From an uncultured Alistipes sp. (GTDB lineage Bacteria; Bacteroidota; Bacteroidia; Bacteroidales; Rikenellaceae): a stretch of 64,000 bases of DNA. Positions 36,679-45,211 of the stretch are shown here, one piece after another. The notes under the pieces were generated by a model that did not search any database, was not told the origin of the DNA, and saw nothing but the letters and a program-made list of their open reading frames with translations. The translations under genes and the position numbers were made by a program. The DNA is taken from assembly GCA_947591475.1 (NCBI GenBank), contig CANQDE010000004.1, forward strand, positions 176,330 to 240,329. The letters run 5' to 3'. Position 1 is the stretch's first letter. The number at the start of each line of letters is the position of its first letter.

Positions 36679-36702
36679 ATATTGAGTTTCGATATATATT
36701 TT

Positions 36703-36732
36703 TTGAAAATCAAAAATTAATGATTATCTTTG
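36703..36732 (+). promoter_or_regulatory. promoter of sppA
   Basis: TTG at 36703-36705, 19-base spacer, TATCTTTG at 36725-36732; about 15 bases of leader before the ATG at 36752. Confidence 0.75.
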
Positions 36733-36751
36733 TAGCAGGAAAATAACGTAA

Positions 36752-38548
36752 ATGCGTATTGTTATGAACTTTTTCAAAACTTTTTTGGCCGGATTGCTCG
36801 CTTTCGTGGTGGGATCCGTGCTGTCGTTCTTCCTGTGGATCATCGTGTTGATCGGCATCGTCGCGGTGATGGGCGGAAGCGAACCGATCGTCGTTCCTTC
36901 GAATTCCATTCTGAAAATCGACTTGGCCGAGACGTTGACCGATGCGCCTTCGACCGATCCGATGGCCGGTTTTGACTTCATGTCGATGAGCAAAACACCG
37001 CAGTTGCCTCTTTATAAGGCCTTGTGCGCAATCGACGCTGCGGCTACCGATGACCGAATCGAGGGAATCTATTTGCGTATGAACGGTACGGGCGGTGTCG
37101 AAAGCCTCGCTGTGCTCGAAGAGTTGCGCGAAGCGCTCGTCGGATTCAAGGAGAGCGGCAAATTCATCGTGTCGTACAACGAGGGCTACGGCCAGGGCGG
37201 GTATTATCTGGCTTCGGCGGCCGACAAGATCTATCTTCAGCCGCAGGGCGCCATGGATTGGATGGGCCTTTCCCAAGAGTTGATGTTCTTCAAAGGGCTG
37301 TTGGACAAATTGGGCGTCAAAGCCGAAGTGTTCCGTCCTACGGTCTGCAAATACAAGAGCGCCGTCGAACCCTATATCCTCGACAAGATGTCGCCTGCCA
37401 ACCGCGAGCAGATGCAGCAGCTGGTCAACTCGATGTGGAAAAATCTTTCGTCGAAGGTGGCCGAGGCGCGCGGCATCGACTACGACGCTTTGCAGCGGAT
37501 GACCGACGAACTGCAGGTCGTACTGCCCGAAGAGGCGCTCGAAAAGGGATTCGTCGATTCGTTGCTCTATGAAGACCAGATGGACGATGTTTTCGCCGAA
37601 TTGGGTGTTGAGACAAACGAGGACGGCACGTACAACTACGTTACGTTGGGCGACTATGCTTCGCAGTTGTCGGCCGATGTAAAACATCTTTCCGCACCGC
37701 AGGTGGCTATCGTCTATGCCGACGGTACGATCGTCGACGGCGAGGGCTCCGACGGGGATATTTATGGCAACACGCTGGCTCGCAAGTTGTCGGAAGTCCG
37801 CAAGAATGAAGATATTGCGGCCGTTGTGCTGCGTGTGAACTCGCCGGGTGGCAGTGCGCTGGCTTCGGACTTGATCTGGCGCGAAATGGAGTTGTTGAAG
37901 GCCGAAAAACCGGTGATCGTCTCGATGGGCGGTTATGCTGCGAGCGGCGGTTACTATATTTCGTGCCCGGCCGATGTAATCGTGGCCGACCGGATGACTT
38001 TGACGGGTTCGATCGGTGTATTCGGCTTGATGTTCAATCTTCACGATGCGCTGACCGACAAGTTGGGCATCACGGTCGATGGCGTGCGGAGCAATGCCTC
38101 GGCAAGCGTTTCGATGGTGAACCCGTTGACTGCGACGCAGCGTGCCGCGTCGATGCGGAGCGTGGACAAGGTTTACGAAACCTTCACGACCAACGTGGCG
38201 AACGGTCGGAATCTGGCGATCGACCATGTGCTGGATATTGCCGGCGGACGGGTCTGGTCGGGCGACGATGCCAAAGGAATCGGTCTGATCGACGATTTCG
38301 GCGGGCTGAAAGCGGCTATCGCGTTGGCTGCCGACAAGGCTGAATTGGGCGACGAGTATCGGGTAACGGAGCAAGTGGAGCAACCCGAAGGGTTCGCAGC
38401 CATTTTGGCTTCGTTGAATGCGCAGGTTCGCGCGAAGATCAAATGTTCACAACTGGGCATTCTGACGAAGGACTACGAGCGGATGCGCGAGGCGCTTTCG
38501 CAGGAGGGAATCCTCATGTATTGCCCCTATAAAGTGGAGATGAAATAG
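36752..38548 (+). CDS. sppA: signal peptide peptidase SppA, long (67K) type
   Basis: A 598-residue inner-membrane serine protease that digests cleaved signal peptides. It has an N-terminal membrane helix (about 10-40) and two ClpP-like halves. The catalytic lysine is expected in CKYKSAVEPY (near residue 206) of the first half, and the nucleophile serine in GGYAASGGYYIS (near 394) of the second, flanked by VNSPGGSALASD and LTGSIGVFG. The long two-domain type forms a tetrameric bowl. Met5 (36764) is an alternative start. It is a single-gene unit with its own promoter and terminator. Confidence 0.93.
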   Translation: MRIVMNFFKTFLAGLLAFVVGSVLSFFLWIIVLIGIVAVMGGSEPIVVPSNSILKIDLAETLTDAPSTDPMAGFDFMSMSKTPQLPLYKALCAIDAAATDDRIEGIYLRMNGTGGVESLAVLEELREALVGFKESGKFIVSYNEGYGQGGYYLASAADKIYLQPQGAMDWMGLSQELMFFKGLLDKLGVKAEVFRPTVCKYKSAVEPYILDKMSPANREQMQQLVNSMWKNLSSKVAEARGIDYDALQRMTDELQVVLPEEALEKGFVDSLLYEDQMDDVFAELGVETNEDGTYNYVTLGDYASQLSADVKHLSAPQVAIVYADGTIVDGEGSDGDIYGNTLARKLSEVRKNEDIAAVVLRVNSPGGSALASDLIWREMELLKAEKPVIVSMGGYAASGGYYISCPADVIVADRMTLTGSIGVFGLMFNLHDALTDKLGITVDGVRSNASASVSMVNPLTATQRAASMRSVDKVYETFTTNVANGRNLAIDHVLDIAGGRVWSGDDAKGIGLIDDFGGLKAAIALAADKAELGDEYRVTEQVEQPEGFAAILASLNAQVRAKIKCSQLGILTKDYERMREALSQEGILMYCPYKVEMK

Positions 38549-38611
38549 CCCCGAAACGATGAATGAATCGGAGGGCGCATCCGGCTAAACGGTTTATGAG
38601 GATGCAAAGCG

Positions 38612-38648
38612 AAGCGGGTCGTCTGATTTTCAGACGACCCGCTTTTTT
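38612..38648 (+). terminator. strong intrinsic terminator after sppA
   Basis: AAGCGGGTCGTCTG (38612-38625), loop ATTTT, CAGACGACCCGCTT (38631-38644), then a T run. The stem is perfect over 14 bases. The converging minus-strand gene ends at 38720. Confidence 0.85.
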
Positions 38649-38719
38649 ATTGATTGGTACGAATTGTGAGACAGTACGGAGATTTTAAGCCTTCCCTCCG
38701 CTCCGTCGCGCCCCGTAAA

Positions 38720-39991
38720 TTAACGGACTTTGAACCCTTCGTCGGCGCGGGCCGGAATGGGCATCGAAGCGTAATAGCCGCTTTCGAGTTTGTCGCGTAC
38801 CGATTTGAAAGCTTCGATCGTTACCTTGACATCTTCTAACGTGTGGGCCGCTGTCGGGATGACACGCAGGATGATTTCGCCCTTCGGAATGACAGGGTAG
38901 ATGACAATCGAGCAGAAAATGCCGTGATTTTCGCGCAAGTCGACCACCAAATTCGTCGCCTCCTGAATGCCGCCCTTCATGAAGACCGGCGTTACCGGCG
39001 AGTTCGTTACGCCGATGTCGAATCCGTTCTCTTTCAGTTGGCTCTGCAAGGCACGGACGATCTCCCACAGCTTCTGTTGGAATTCGGGATGATTGCGGAT
39101 CAAGTCCAAGCGTTTCAGCGCACCGATGACCATCGGCATCGGCAGCGATTTGGCGTAAAGCTGCGAACGCATGTTGTAGCGGAAGAGGTTGATGAGCCAG
39201 CGCGGGCCGCTGACGAATGCTCCGATGCCGGCCATCGACTTGGCGAAGGTGTTGAAGAGGACATCGACGCCATCGACCACACCGAAATGCGAGGCCGTAC
39301 CGCGACCGCCTTCGCCCATCGTGCCGAATCCGTGCGCATCGTCGACGAGCAGGCGGAACGTGAAGTCCTTTTTCAGTGCGACGATTTCGTCGAGTTTGCC
39401 CAAATCGCCCTTCATGCCGAATACGCCTTCGGTGATGACCAGCACGCCGCCGTTCTGTTCATCGGCCAGTTCGGTCGCGTGCTTCAGTTGCAGGCGTAGC
39501 GACTCCATGTCGTTGTGTCCGAACACGAATCGTTTGCCCTTGTGCAGACGCAGACCGTCGATGATGCAGGCGTGGGCTTCGGCATCGTAGACCACGACGT
39601 CGCGCGGCGTCAGCAGGCAGTCGATGATCGAAATCATGCCCTGATACCCGAAGTTGAGCAGGAACGCATCCTCCTTGCCGACGAATGCGGCCAGTTCGCG
39701 TTCGAGTTGTTCGTGATAGACGGTCTGACCGCTCATCATGCGGGCCCCCATCGGAGCGGCCATGCCGAACTGGGCGGCACCCTCGGCATCGGCTTTGCGG
39801 ACTTCGGGGTGGTTGGCCAGCCCTAAATAGTTGTTCAGACTCCAGTTGAGCATCTCCTTACCGCGGAAACGCATGTGAGGACCGATCTCGCCCTCCAATT
39901 TCGGGAAAGCATAGTATCCGTGGGCGTAGGCCATGTATTGGCCGATCGGGCCGCCCGCATTTTTTTCGAGACGGGCAAAAATATCAACCAT
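38720..39991 (-). CDS. PLP-dependent alpha-oxoamine synthase (SPT/KBL/AONS family)
   Basis: A 423-residue fold-type I PLP enzyme that condenses an amino acid with an acyl thioester. NNYLGLANHPEV near residue 58, GARMMSGQT near 88, NFGYQGMISI near 117, DAEAHACIIDG near 140, VDDAHGFGTMGEGG near 220 and the PLP-lysine motif NTFAKSMAGIGAF near 250 are visible. ATG 39991 (MVDIFARLEKN) is chosen; a longer frame adds 28 unlikely residues. Orthologues are widespread in Bacteroidales and annotated variously as glycine C-acetyltransferase, 8-amino-7-oxononanoate synthase or serine palmitoyltransferase. No bio, kbl-tdh or lipid genes are adjacent. A role in sphingolipid or sulfonolipid base formation is possible but unproven. 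Confidence 0.85.
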   Translation of the reverse strand: MVDIFARLEKNAGGPIGQYMAYAHGYYAFPKLEGEIGPHMRFRGKEMLNWSLNNYLGLANHPEVRKADAEGAAQFGMAAPMGARMMSGQTVYHEQLERELAAFVGKEDAFLLNFGYQGMISIIDCLLTPRDVVVYDAEAHACIIDGLRLHKGKRFVFGHNDMESLRLQLKHATELADEQNGGVLVITEGVFGMKGDLGKLDEIVALKKDFTFRLLVDDAHGFGTMGEGGRGTASHFGVVDGVDVLFNTFAKSMAGIGAFVSGPRWLINLFRYNMRSQLYAKSLPMPMVIGALKRLDLIRNHPEFQQKLWEIVRALQSQLKENGFDIGVTNSPVTPVFMKGGIQEATNLVVDLRENHGIFCSIVIYPVIPKGEIILRVIPTAAHTLEDVKVTIEAFKSVRDKLESGYYASMPIPARADEGFKVR

Positions 39992-40072
39992 AACTGTTTG
40001 TATTTGAATTATTTCGTCGTTGCGGATGCGGCGACGTCCCGCAGGATCGGGCGAAGCCGCCATTTTGATGTT

Positions 40073-40080
40073 CAAAATTA
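40073..40080 (-). promoter_or_regulatory. -7 element for the oxoamine synthase gene
   Basis: TAATTTTG on the minus strand (40080 to 40073) fits TAnnTTTG and lies 82 bases before the ATG at 39991. No TTG at the usual spacing. Confidence 0.4.
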
Positions 40081-40221
40081 GCCGTTTTTTGTTCCGTGCG
40101 GATACGTATTTATACTTATTTTGTCTCGGCAGATGGCCTTCCGGCTACGGTGCCGCAGGCGATTCGACGGCGCGAATGAAAGAATTTCAGCGGATTCGTT
40201 CGCGAATCGGGGCGAAAGTGT

Positions 40222-40229
40222 TACCTTTG
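40222..40229 (+). promoter_or_regulatory. -7 element for aspA
   Basis: TACCTTTG at 40222-40229, 37 bases before the aspA ATG at 40266; the upstream TTG is not clear. Confidence 0.5.
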
Positions 40230-40265
40230 TGTAGAACAACAGTGAAATAAACGATTGATTGGATT

Positions 40266-41699
40266 ATGGAAAACATGCTGAATGGGCCGTTGTCGGGTAA
40301 GACCCGTCGCGAACACGACCTGCTGGGCGAAATGGAGATTCCCGTCGAATACTATTTCGGGGTGCAGACCATGCGGGCCGTCGAGAATTTTCACATCAGC
40401 CGCGTGCGGCTCAACTTCTTTCCCGAGTTCATCCGTGCTTTGGCCGATGTCAAGCAGGGGGCCGCTATGGCCAACCGCGAACTGGGGCTGCTTGATCCGA
40501 AGATTGCCGATGCCATCATCGCCGCGTGCGGGGAGTTGCGCGAAGGCAAGTTGCACGAACATTTCGTCGTCGATATGGTGCAGGGCGGAGCCGGCACTTC
40601 GACGAATATGAATGCCAACGAGGTCATCGCCAATCGGGCGCTGGAGCTGCTGGGCCACGAGAAGGGCGAATACGCCTATTGTCATCCGAACAATCATGTC
40701 AACCTGTCGCAATCGACCAATGATGCTTATCCTACGGCTACGCGCATCGCGTTAGTGCGCAGCATCGAGAAGCTGATTGCGGCTTTGCGCGAGCTGATCG
40801 CCGCTTTCCATGCCAAGGGAAGCGAGTTCGCCCACATCATCAAGATGGGCCGCACGCAGTTGCAGGATGCCGTGCCCATGACGCTCGGGCAGGAGTTCGA
40901 GGCTTACGCCACGACGCTGACCGAGGAGATTGCTCGTTTGGAGACCAACATGACGCTCTTTTATGAGATCAACATGGGGGCGACGGCTATCGGCACGGGC
41001 ATCAATGCCGATCCCGATTACGCGGCGCTTTGCACGAAGCATCTGCGCGAGGTTACGGGCCTTCCGTTGGTCGAGGCGACCAACATGATCGAGGCAACGA
41101 GCGATACGGGCGCTTACATCATGAATTCGTCGGCGCAGAAACGTCTGGCCGTGAAGTTGTCGAAAATCTGCAATGACCTGCGTCTGCTCTCGTCGGGGCC
41201 GCGCTGCGGATTGAACGAAATCAATCTGCCGCCGCGTCAGCCGGGTTCGTCCATCATGCCGGGCAAGGTGAATCCCGTCATTCCGGAGGTGGTGAATCAG
41301 GTGGCGTTCCGCGTCATCGGCAACGATCTGACGGTTACGGCCGCAGCCGAAGCCGGTCAGCTGGAGCTGAATGTGATGGAACCGATCATCATCCACAGTC
41401 TGTTCGAGAGTATCGAGATGTTGATTAACGCCATGAACACGCTGCGCGAGAAGTGCATCGTCGGCATTACGGCGAACGAAGAAGTTTGCCGCCGGATGGT
41501 TTATAACAGTATCGGCTTGGTTACGGCCTTGAATCCCTATTTAGGCTACGAGACCTCGACGATGTTGGCGAAAGAGGCCTTGCAGACAGGCAAGGGAATC
41601 TACGATTTGGTGCTGGAGCACAAGTTGATGAGCGAGGAGGAGCTGCACAAGGTGCTCCGTCCGGAGAATATGGTGAAACCGCGCAAGTTAATTAAATAG
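40266..41699 (+). CDS. aspA: aspartate ammonia-lyase
   Basis: A 477-residue fumarase/aspartase superfamily enzyme that splits aspartate to fumarate and ammonia, feeding fumarate respiration in gut Bacteroidales. The signature GSSIMPGKVNP near residue 325 carries the catalytic serine. GGAGTSTNMNANEVI near 107 and SQSTNDAYPTA near 150 are substrate-site motifs, and the long N-terminal REHDLLGEMEIPVEYYFGVQ is aspartase-like. Class II fumarase is the main alternative; the EMEIP-x-YYFGVQT opening favours AspA. It is a single-gene unit with a terminator. Confidence 0.9.
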   Translation: MENMLNGPLSGKTRREHDLLGEMEIPVEYYFGVQTMRAVENFHISRVRLNFFPEFIRALADVKQGAAMANRELGLLDPKIADAIIAACGELREGKLHEHFVVDMVQGGAGTSTNMNANEVIANRALELLGHEKGEYAYCHPNNHVNLSQSTNDAYPTATRIALVRSIEKLIAALRELIAAFHAKGSEFAHIIKMGRTQLQDAVPMTLGQEFEAYATTLTEEIARLETNMTLFYEINMGATAIGTGINADPDYAALCTKHLREVTGLPLVEATNMIEATSDTGAYIMNSSAQKRLAVKLSKICNDLRLLSSGPRCGLNEINLPPRQPGSSIMPGKVNPVIPEVVNQVAFRVIGNDLTVTAAAEAGQLELNVMEPIIIHSLFESIEMLINAMNTLREKCIVGITANEEVCRRMVYNSIGLVTALNPYLGYETSTMLAKEALQTGKGIYDLVLEHKLMSEEELHKVLRPENMVKPRKLIK

Positions 41700-41727
41700 A
41701 TCTATTAGCGTTGCTCCGTTTATTAAT

Positions 41728-41760
41728 AAAAGAGGCATACAAGTGTATGCCTCTCTTATT
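41728..41760 (+). terminator. intrinsic terminator after aspA
   Basis: AGAGGCATAC (41731-41740), loop AAGT, GTATGCCTCT (41745-41754), then CTTATTTTATT: a perfect 10-base stem. Confidence 0.8.
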
Positions 41761-41793
41761 TTATTAGTACTTTACGGATACAATCGGTTTCTA

Positions 41794-41892
41794 AAAAGCG
41801 GCTCTTTGAGCCGCGCGGGCCGAAGCCTCCGCCCGCGGAGGCCCGCCTATCGGCGTTCATCCGCAGTCTTCGTCCCGCTTTCAAAAGCGGCC
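41794..41892 (+). repeat. repeat core B, copy 4 (no module C)
   Basis: GCGGCTCTTTGAGCCGCGCG, the GCCTCCG/CGGAGGC arms and CATCCGCAGTCTTCGTCCCGC reproduce core B at 41798-41878. It is bounded by AAAAGCGG-like ends and lies between the aspA terminator and the stop of the Cbp1-like gene. Module C is not seen. Confidence 0.78.
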
Positions 41893-41898
41893 GGTTTG

Positions 41899-42759
41899 CT
41901 ATTTATAGCTGATGACCAAAATTTTCGAACTCTCCCAGAATTGCACGGGATCGTCGATTACCAATTTGGTTACGGTCTTGTCGGCATCGACGATGAGTTG
42001 GTAACTGTCATTGGGGTGTGTCGTAACGAGGGTTACTCGTTTGTGTCCGACCGGAATTTCGTTCAGCAGCCGTGAATCGGCTCGGGTGAAACTCTCGATG
42101 TTGCCGCTCTTGTTGACCGTCAGCGTGCGACCGATGAATCCCTGCTTGTTGACGATTTGCGCATCCCGCAACTCCTTCTCCGAACCGACGATGTAGTAAA
42201 CCGTGTTGAGCTGGTTTTCCAAATCGGTTTTCTCATCGCTCAACTGGGCGACCTGCGCCCGGCCCACTTGCACCTGTTCGGTCAGCTCGGCCACTTCGAT
42301 TCCCTTCTTTTCGAGTTCGAGTCGCATCTGTTCGACCTCGGTCGTCTTTTCGTTCAGTTGCATGTTCAACTGGGCGATGGTCTTTTCCAACGCCTCGATA
42401 TGCAGATTGGCTTTGCGCAGTCGGGCTGCGGTGTACTGCAACGAGGCGATCTTCGCACGGTTCTCTTGCAACAGCCGGTCGATGGCGGTGATGTCGTTGC
42501 GGATTTCCTCCATCGGACGGCGTCCGCCTTCGGGCGTTTCCGATACGGCGATCAGATTTTCGCGCGATTTGATGAGGGCCAGATTCTCCGAAATGGCATT
42601 GATGTCCGAAAAGACGGCATTGATGAGCGAATCCTTTTCGCTGACCACGACTTCGAGCGAATCACGTTGATTCTCGGCCTGCCGGGCCACCTGTTTCGAT
42701 ACGCACGACGGGAGGAGGGCCACCGCCGCGAAAAGAAGCATGTAAAACAACTGTTTCAT
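41899..42759 (-). CDS. Cbp1-family collagen-binding-like lipoprotein, coiled coil
   Basis: A 286-residue lipoprotein. The signal MKQLFYMLLFAAVALLPSC ends in a lipobox with Cys19. Residues about 30-200 are heptad-rich coiled coil (for example LEKTIAQLNMQLNEKTTEVE). The conserved C-terminal block has NTVYYIVGSEKELRDAQIV, GFIGRTLTV, THPNDSYQLI and DPVQFWESSKILVI, which I recognise from Bacteroides Cbp1 adhesin-like proteins. Collagen binding is known only for some members; here it is inferred. ATG 42759 is chosen because it starts the signal peptide. It has its own -7 element and is not in an operon with the peptidase upstream. Confidence 0.75.
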   Translation of the reverse strand: MKQLFYMLLFAAVALLPSCVSKQVARQAENQRDSLEVVVSEKDSLINAVFSDINAISENLALIKSRENLIAVSETPEGGRRPMEEIRNDITAIDRLLQENRAKIASLQYTAARLRKANLHIEALEKTIAQLNMQLNEKTTEVEQMRLELEKKGIEVAELTEQVQVGRAQVAQLSDEKTDLENQLNTVYYIVGSEKELRDAQIVNKQGFIGRTLTVNKSGNIESFTRADSRLLNEIPVGHKRVTLVTTHPNDSYQLIVDADKTVTKLVIDDPVQFWESSKILVISYK

Positions 42760-42780
42760 AATCGGTTTACCTTGATGGGG

Positions 42781-42788
42781 CAAATATA
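42781..42788 (-). promoter_or_regulatory. -7 element for the Cbp1-like gene
   Basis: TATATTTG on the minus strand (42788 to 42781), 22 bases before the ATG at 42759, in the 59-base gap after the DPP7-like gene. A TTG lies 25 bases further upstream, longer than usual. Confidence 0.5.
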
Positions 42789-42818
42789 GGGATAATTCCG
42801 CTCGGATGTTCTGCAAAT

Positions 42819-44993
42819 CTACTTCGCAAAGGCGATTTCATCGAGCAGATGGCCGGCTCCGGCGTATTGTTCGATGATCCATAGCACGAAACGGATGTCC
42901 ACGCAGACCGTGCGGGCATAGTCGGGTTGGAAGTAGAGGTCGCAGGCCATCGACTCGCGATTGCCGTCGAAAGCCAGTCCGACCAACCGTCCGCGACTGT
43001 CCAATACGGGACTGCCCGAGTTGCCGCCCGTGATGTCATTGTTCGTCAGGAAGTTCACCGGAAGCGTTCCTTTTTCGCTCCAGCGGCCCCACGCACCCGC
43101 CGCAATCAGTTCGCGCATACGGTCGTCGACCCGAAATTCGTAGCGCGACGGGTCGTACTTCTCCGTATAGCCCGCGATGGTCGTGCGGGCGTCGCAATGC
43201 ACGCCGTCCGACGGATTCAACGCACGCACTCGTCCGTAGGTCAGCCGCATCGTCGAGTTGGCATTGGGGTACTGCGGACGTTTGCGGGCTTCGCGAAATT
43301 CGTAAAGGGCTTGCTGATAGCGCGATTCCAATTTGTTGACGGCATGGCCCGAGGCCTTTTCCGCACGGTCGACCCCTTTCGTGAAATGGTCGATCCGCAC
43401 CGATTCGGTGAGCCGTACGAGCGGGTCGCGACGGATTTCCGCTACGGCCCGATTGCAGGCGAAGAAGGCTTCGAACCGGTCGGCATCGCTGCAAATCGAT
43501 TGGTCGAACGCATCGTAGGCCATGCGAGCCGCATCGCCGTTTGCCGCATCGTACATCTGCTCCAACGCTTCGCCCCACATCGTGCGGGGTACGTTCTCCG
43601 TGAACTGAACCGCCATGCGGGCCAGCAGTTCGCGATCGGTGGCGGCATCGTAGTTGCGGCGCAGACGGGCGAGGTTGCTGCGCACGCCTGCGGCATCTTT
43701 CGAACGGAGGTCGAGTGTGTCGATTCCGAGCCGGTCGAGCCGCGCCAAATAGGACGAGAGCCGGTTGCCCACCAACAGGGCTTCGCTGGGGCCGAGCCAC
43801 GATTCGCGGAAGTGATTCAGCCGTCGCTGGGCTTCGCGGCGCGCCGCATAGCCTTCTTCGAGCGACGGAAGCAGATCGCCGTAAGCGGCTGTGCGTTCGG
43901 GATCGGCCGCGATCCATGCGGCGAGTTCGCGCTCCTCGGCGCGCCGCTTGCCGGCGATGTCGAACCGGCGCAGACAGATGTTCTCCCATTTGGCCAGGTC
44001 AGCGAAGTTGCTCAATGAGAAATAGGCATCGGAATACTTCATCCGCACTTCGGGGCTGCGCTCCATGTGGCGTTTGATGATCTCCATTCGCAGGTGCCGG
44101 TCGGCCACGACGATGGGATTTTTGATTTCCTGCCGTTCGGTGATGCCGTACGACGAGGTGTAGCGGCTCGTCCGGCCTGGGAAGCCGATGACCATCGTGT
44201 AATCATCGTCGTGCACGCCGCGCGTCGAGACGGTCAGCACCTGCGAGGGGTTCAACGGAACATTTTCCGGCGCATAGTCGGCCGGATGGCCTTCGGGGTC
44301 GGCATAGACGCGATAGAGGGCGAAATCGCCCTTGTGTTGGGGCCAGTTCCAGTTATCGACATCGCCGCCGAATGCGCCGATGCTGACGGGCGGGGCGCCG
44401 ACCAATCGCACGTCGCGAAAAACTTCGTAATAATAGAGGTAAAATTTCCGACCGCCCCACATGGCGACGCACGAGACCTCGTAGGGGGTCTCGGCGGCGT
44501 GGCGTTTCTCGATGTCGGCATAGAGCCGGCGCATCGACATGATGCCCCAACGCCCCTCGGCCTGCATCTTTTCGCGCAGGGCGGTGGCTTCGGCCGTTAC
44601 ATCCTCGACCCGTCGCAGGAACGAGACGGTTTTGCCCTTGACGGGCAGTTCATCGGCATGCGTACGGGCCCAGAATCCGGTCTCCAAATAGTTGTGTTCG
44701 GGGGTCGAAAGGGCGCAGATGTCGCTGTAAGCCACGTGGTGGTTGGTGATCAACAGCCCTTTGTGCGAAATCATGCTGCCTGTTCCCACGCCGCCGTCGA
44801 TGGCGACGACGGCATCGGCCAACGCCGGAGCCGAGCCGTTGTAGATTGCATCGGCGGAGAGTTTGACGCCGCGGGCTTTCATTTGCGGATAGATGCCGGC
44901 GAGCTGCTGGATCATCCACATGCCTTCGTCGGCCGCCGCGAATCGGACGGTGCAGGTCAGTACGACGGCCAGCGCAATGGTTCGGAGTTTCAT
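42819..44993 (-). CDS. S46 family dipeptidyl-peptidase, DPP7-like
   Basis: A 724-residue secreted serine peptidase with a signal peptide (MKLRTIALAVVLTCTVRFAAA). It has a chymotrypsin-like catalytic domain split by a helical domain. The catalytic His is in NHHVAYSDI near residue 78 and the nucleophile Ser in TGGNSGSPV near 645. The residue 18 after that Ser, which sets specificity in S46 enzymes, is Gly (LAFDGN), as in DPP7, which prefers hydrophobic residues at the second position; DPP11 has Arg there. It would release dipeptides in the periplasm for amino-acid fermentation. The specificity call rests on one aligned residue. Confidence 0.9.
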   Translation of the reverse strand: MKLRTIALAVVLTCTVRFAAADEGMWMIQQLAGIYPQMKARGVKLSADAIYNGSAPALADAVVAIDGGVGTGSMISHKGLLITNHHVAYSDICALSTPEHNYLETGFWARTHADELPVKGKTVSFLRRVEDVTAEATALREKMQAEGRWGIMSMRRLYADIEKRHAAETPYEVSCVAMWGGRKFYLYYYEVFRDVRLVGAPPVSIGAFGGDVDNWNWPQHKGDFALYRVYADPEGHPADYAPENVPLNPSQVLTVSTRGVHDDDYTMVIGFPGRTSRYTSSYGITERQEIKNPIVVADRHLRMEIIKRHMERSPEVRMKYSDAYFSLSNFADLAKWENICLRRFDIAGKRRAEERELAAWIAADPERTAAYGDLLPSLEEGYAARREAQRRLNHFRESWLGPSEALLVGNRLSSYLARLDRLGIDTLDLRSKDAAGVRSNLARLRRNYDAATDRELLARMAVQFTENVPRTMWGEALEQMYDAANGDAARMAYDAFDQSICSDADRFEAFFACNRAVAEIRRDPLVRLTESVRIDHFTKGVDRAEKASGHAVNKLESRYQQALYEFREARKRPQYPNANSTMRLTYGRVRALNPSDGVHCDARTTIAGYTEKYDPSRYEFRVDDRMRELIAAGAWGRWSEKGTLPVNFLTNNDITGGNSGSPVLDSRGRLVGLAFDGNRESMACDLYFQPDYARTVCVDIRFVLWIIEQYAGAGHLLDEIAFAK

Positions 44994-45064
44994 GGAATCG
45001 AATGTTTGAATCGGCGATCGGAATTGGTGCGGTAGATACAACTTTAAGCCGAATTAAGTCGGCG

Positions 45065-45185
45065 CATGTATTTACCTTGCCGTCGGTCGTGTTGCTCGCG
45101 GCAAAGCCGCGTTTACAGATTTGACCCACCCCCAAACCCCCGCCTTGGCGGGGGCTTCGGTCGGGGTTTGCAAGGTTCTACGGTA
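45065..45185 (-). repeat. dispersed palindromic repeat A, copy 3
   Basis: On the minus strand it reads GAAGCCCCCGCCAAGGCGGG, then a G-rich stretch, GTCAAATCTGTAAACGCGGC, hairpin GCGGCtttGCCGCG and the tail AAGGTAAATACATGCGCC. It matches copy 1 over about 120 bases, including the flank ACCTTGC. It lies between the polyferredoxin stop and the DPP7-like start, in the sense direction of both. Confidence 0.78.
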
Positions 45186-45211
45186 AAATCGTATCTAATG
45201 CTTTTTACTCT

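Noticed and set aside
38612..38644. Possible relation between the sppA terminator (GGGTCGTCTG) and the hairpin loop GGGTCGTCTAAT near 16.1 and 16.4 kb
   Set aside because: The match is about nine bases and lies in the stem of an ordinary terminator, not in a loop; taken as chance.
42819..44993. Calling the S46 peptidase DPP11 (Asp/Glu specific)
   Set aside because: The position that is Arg in DPP11 is Gly here (FDGN), the DPP7 state.
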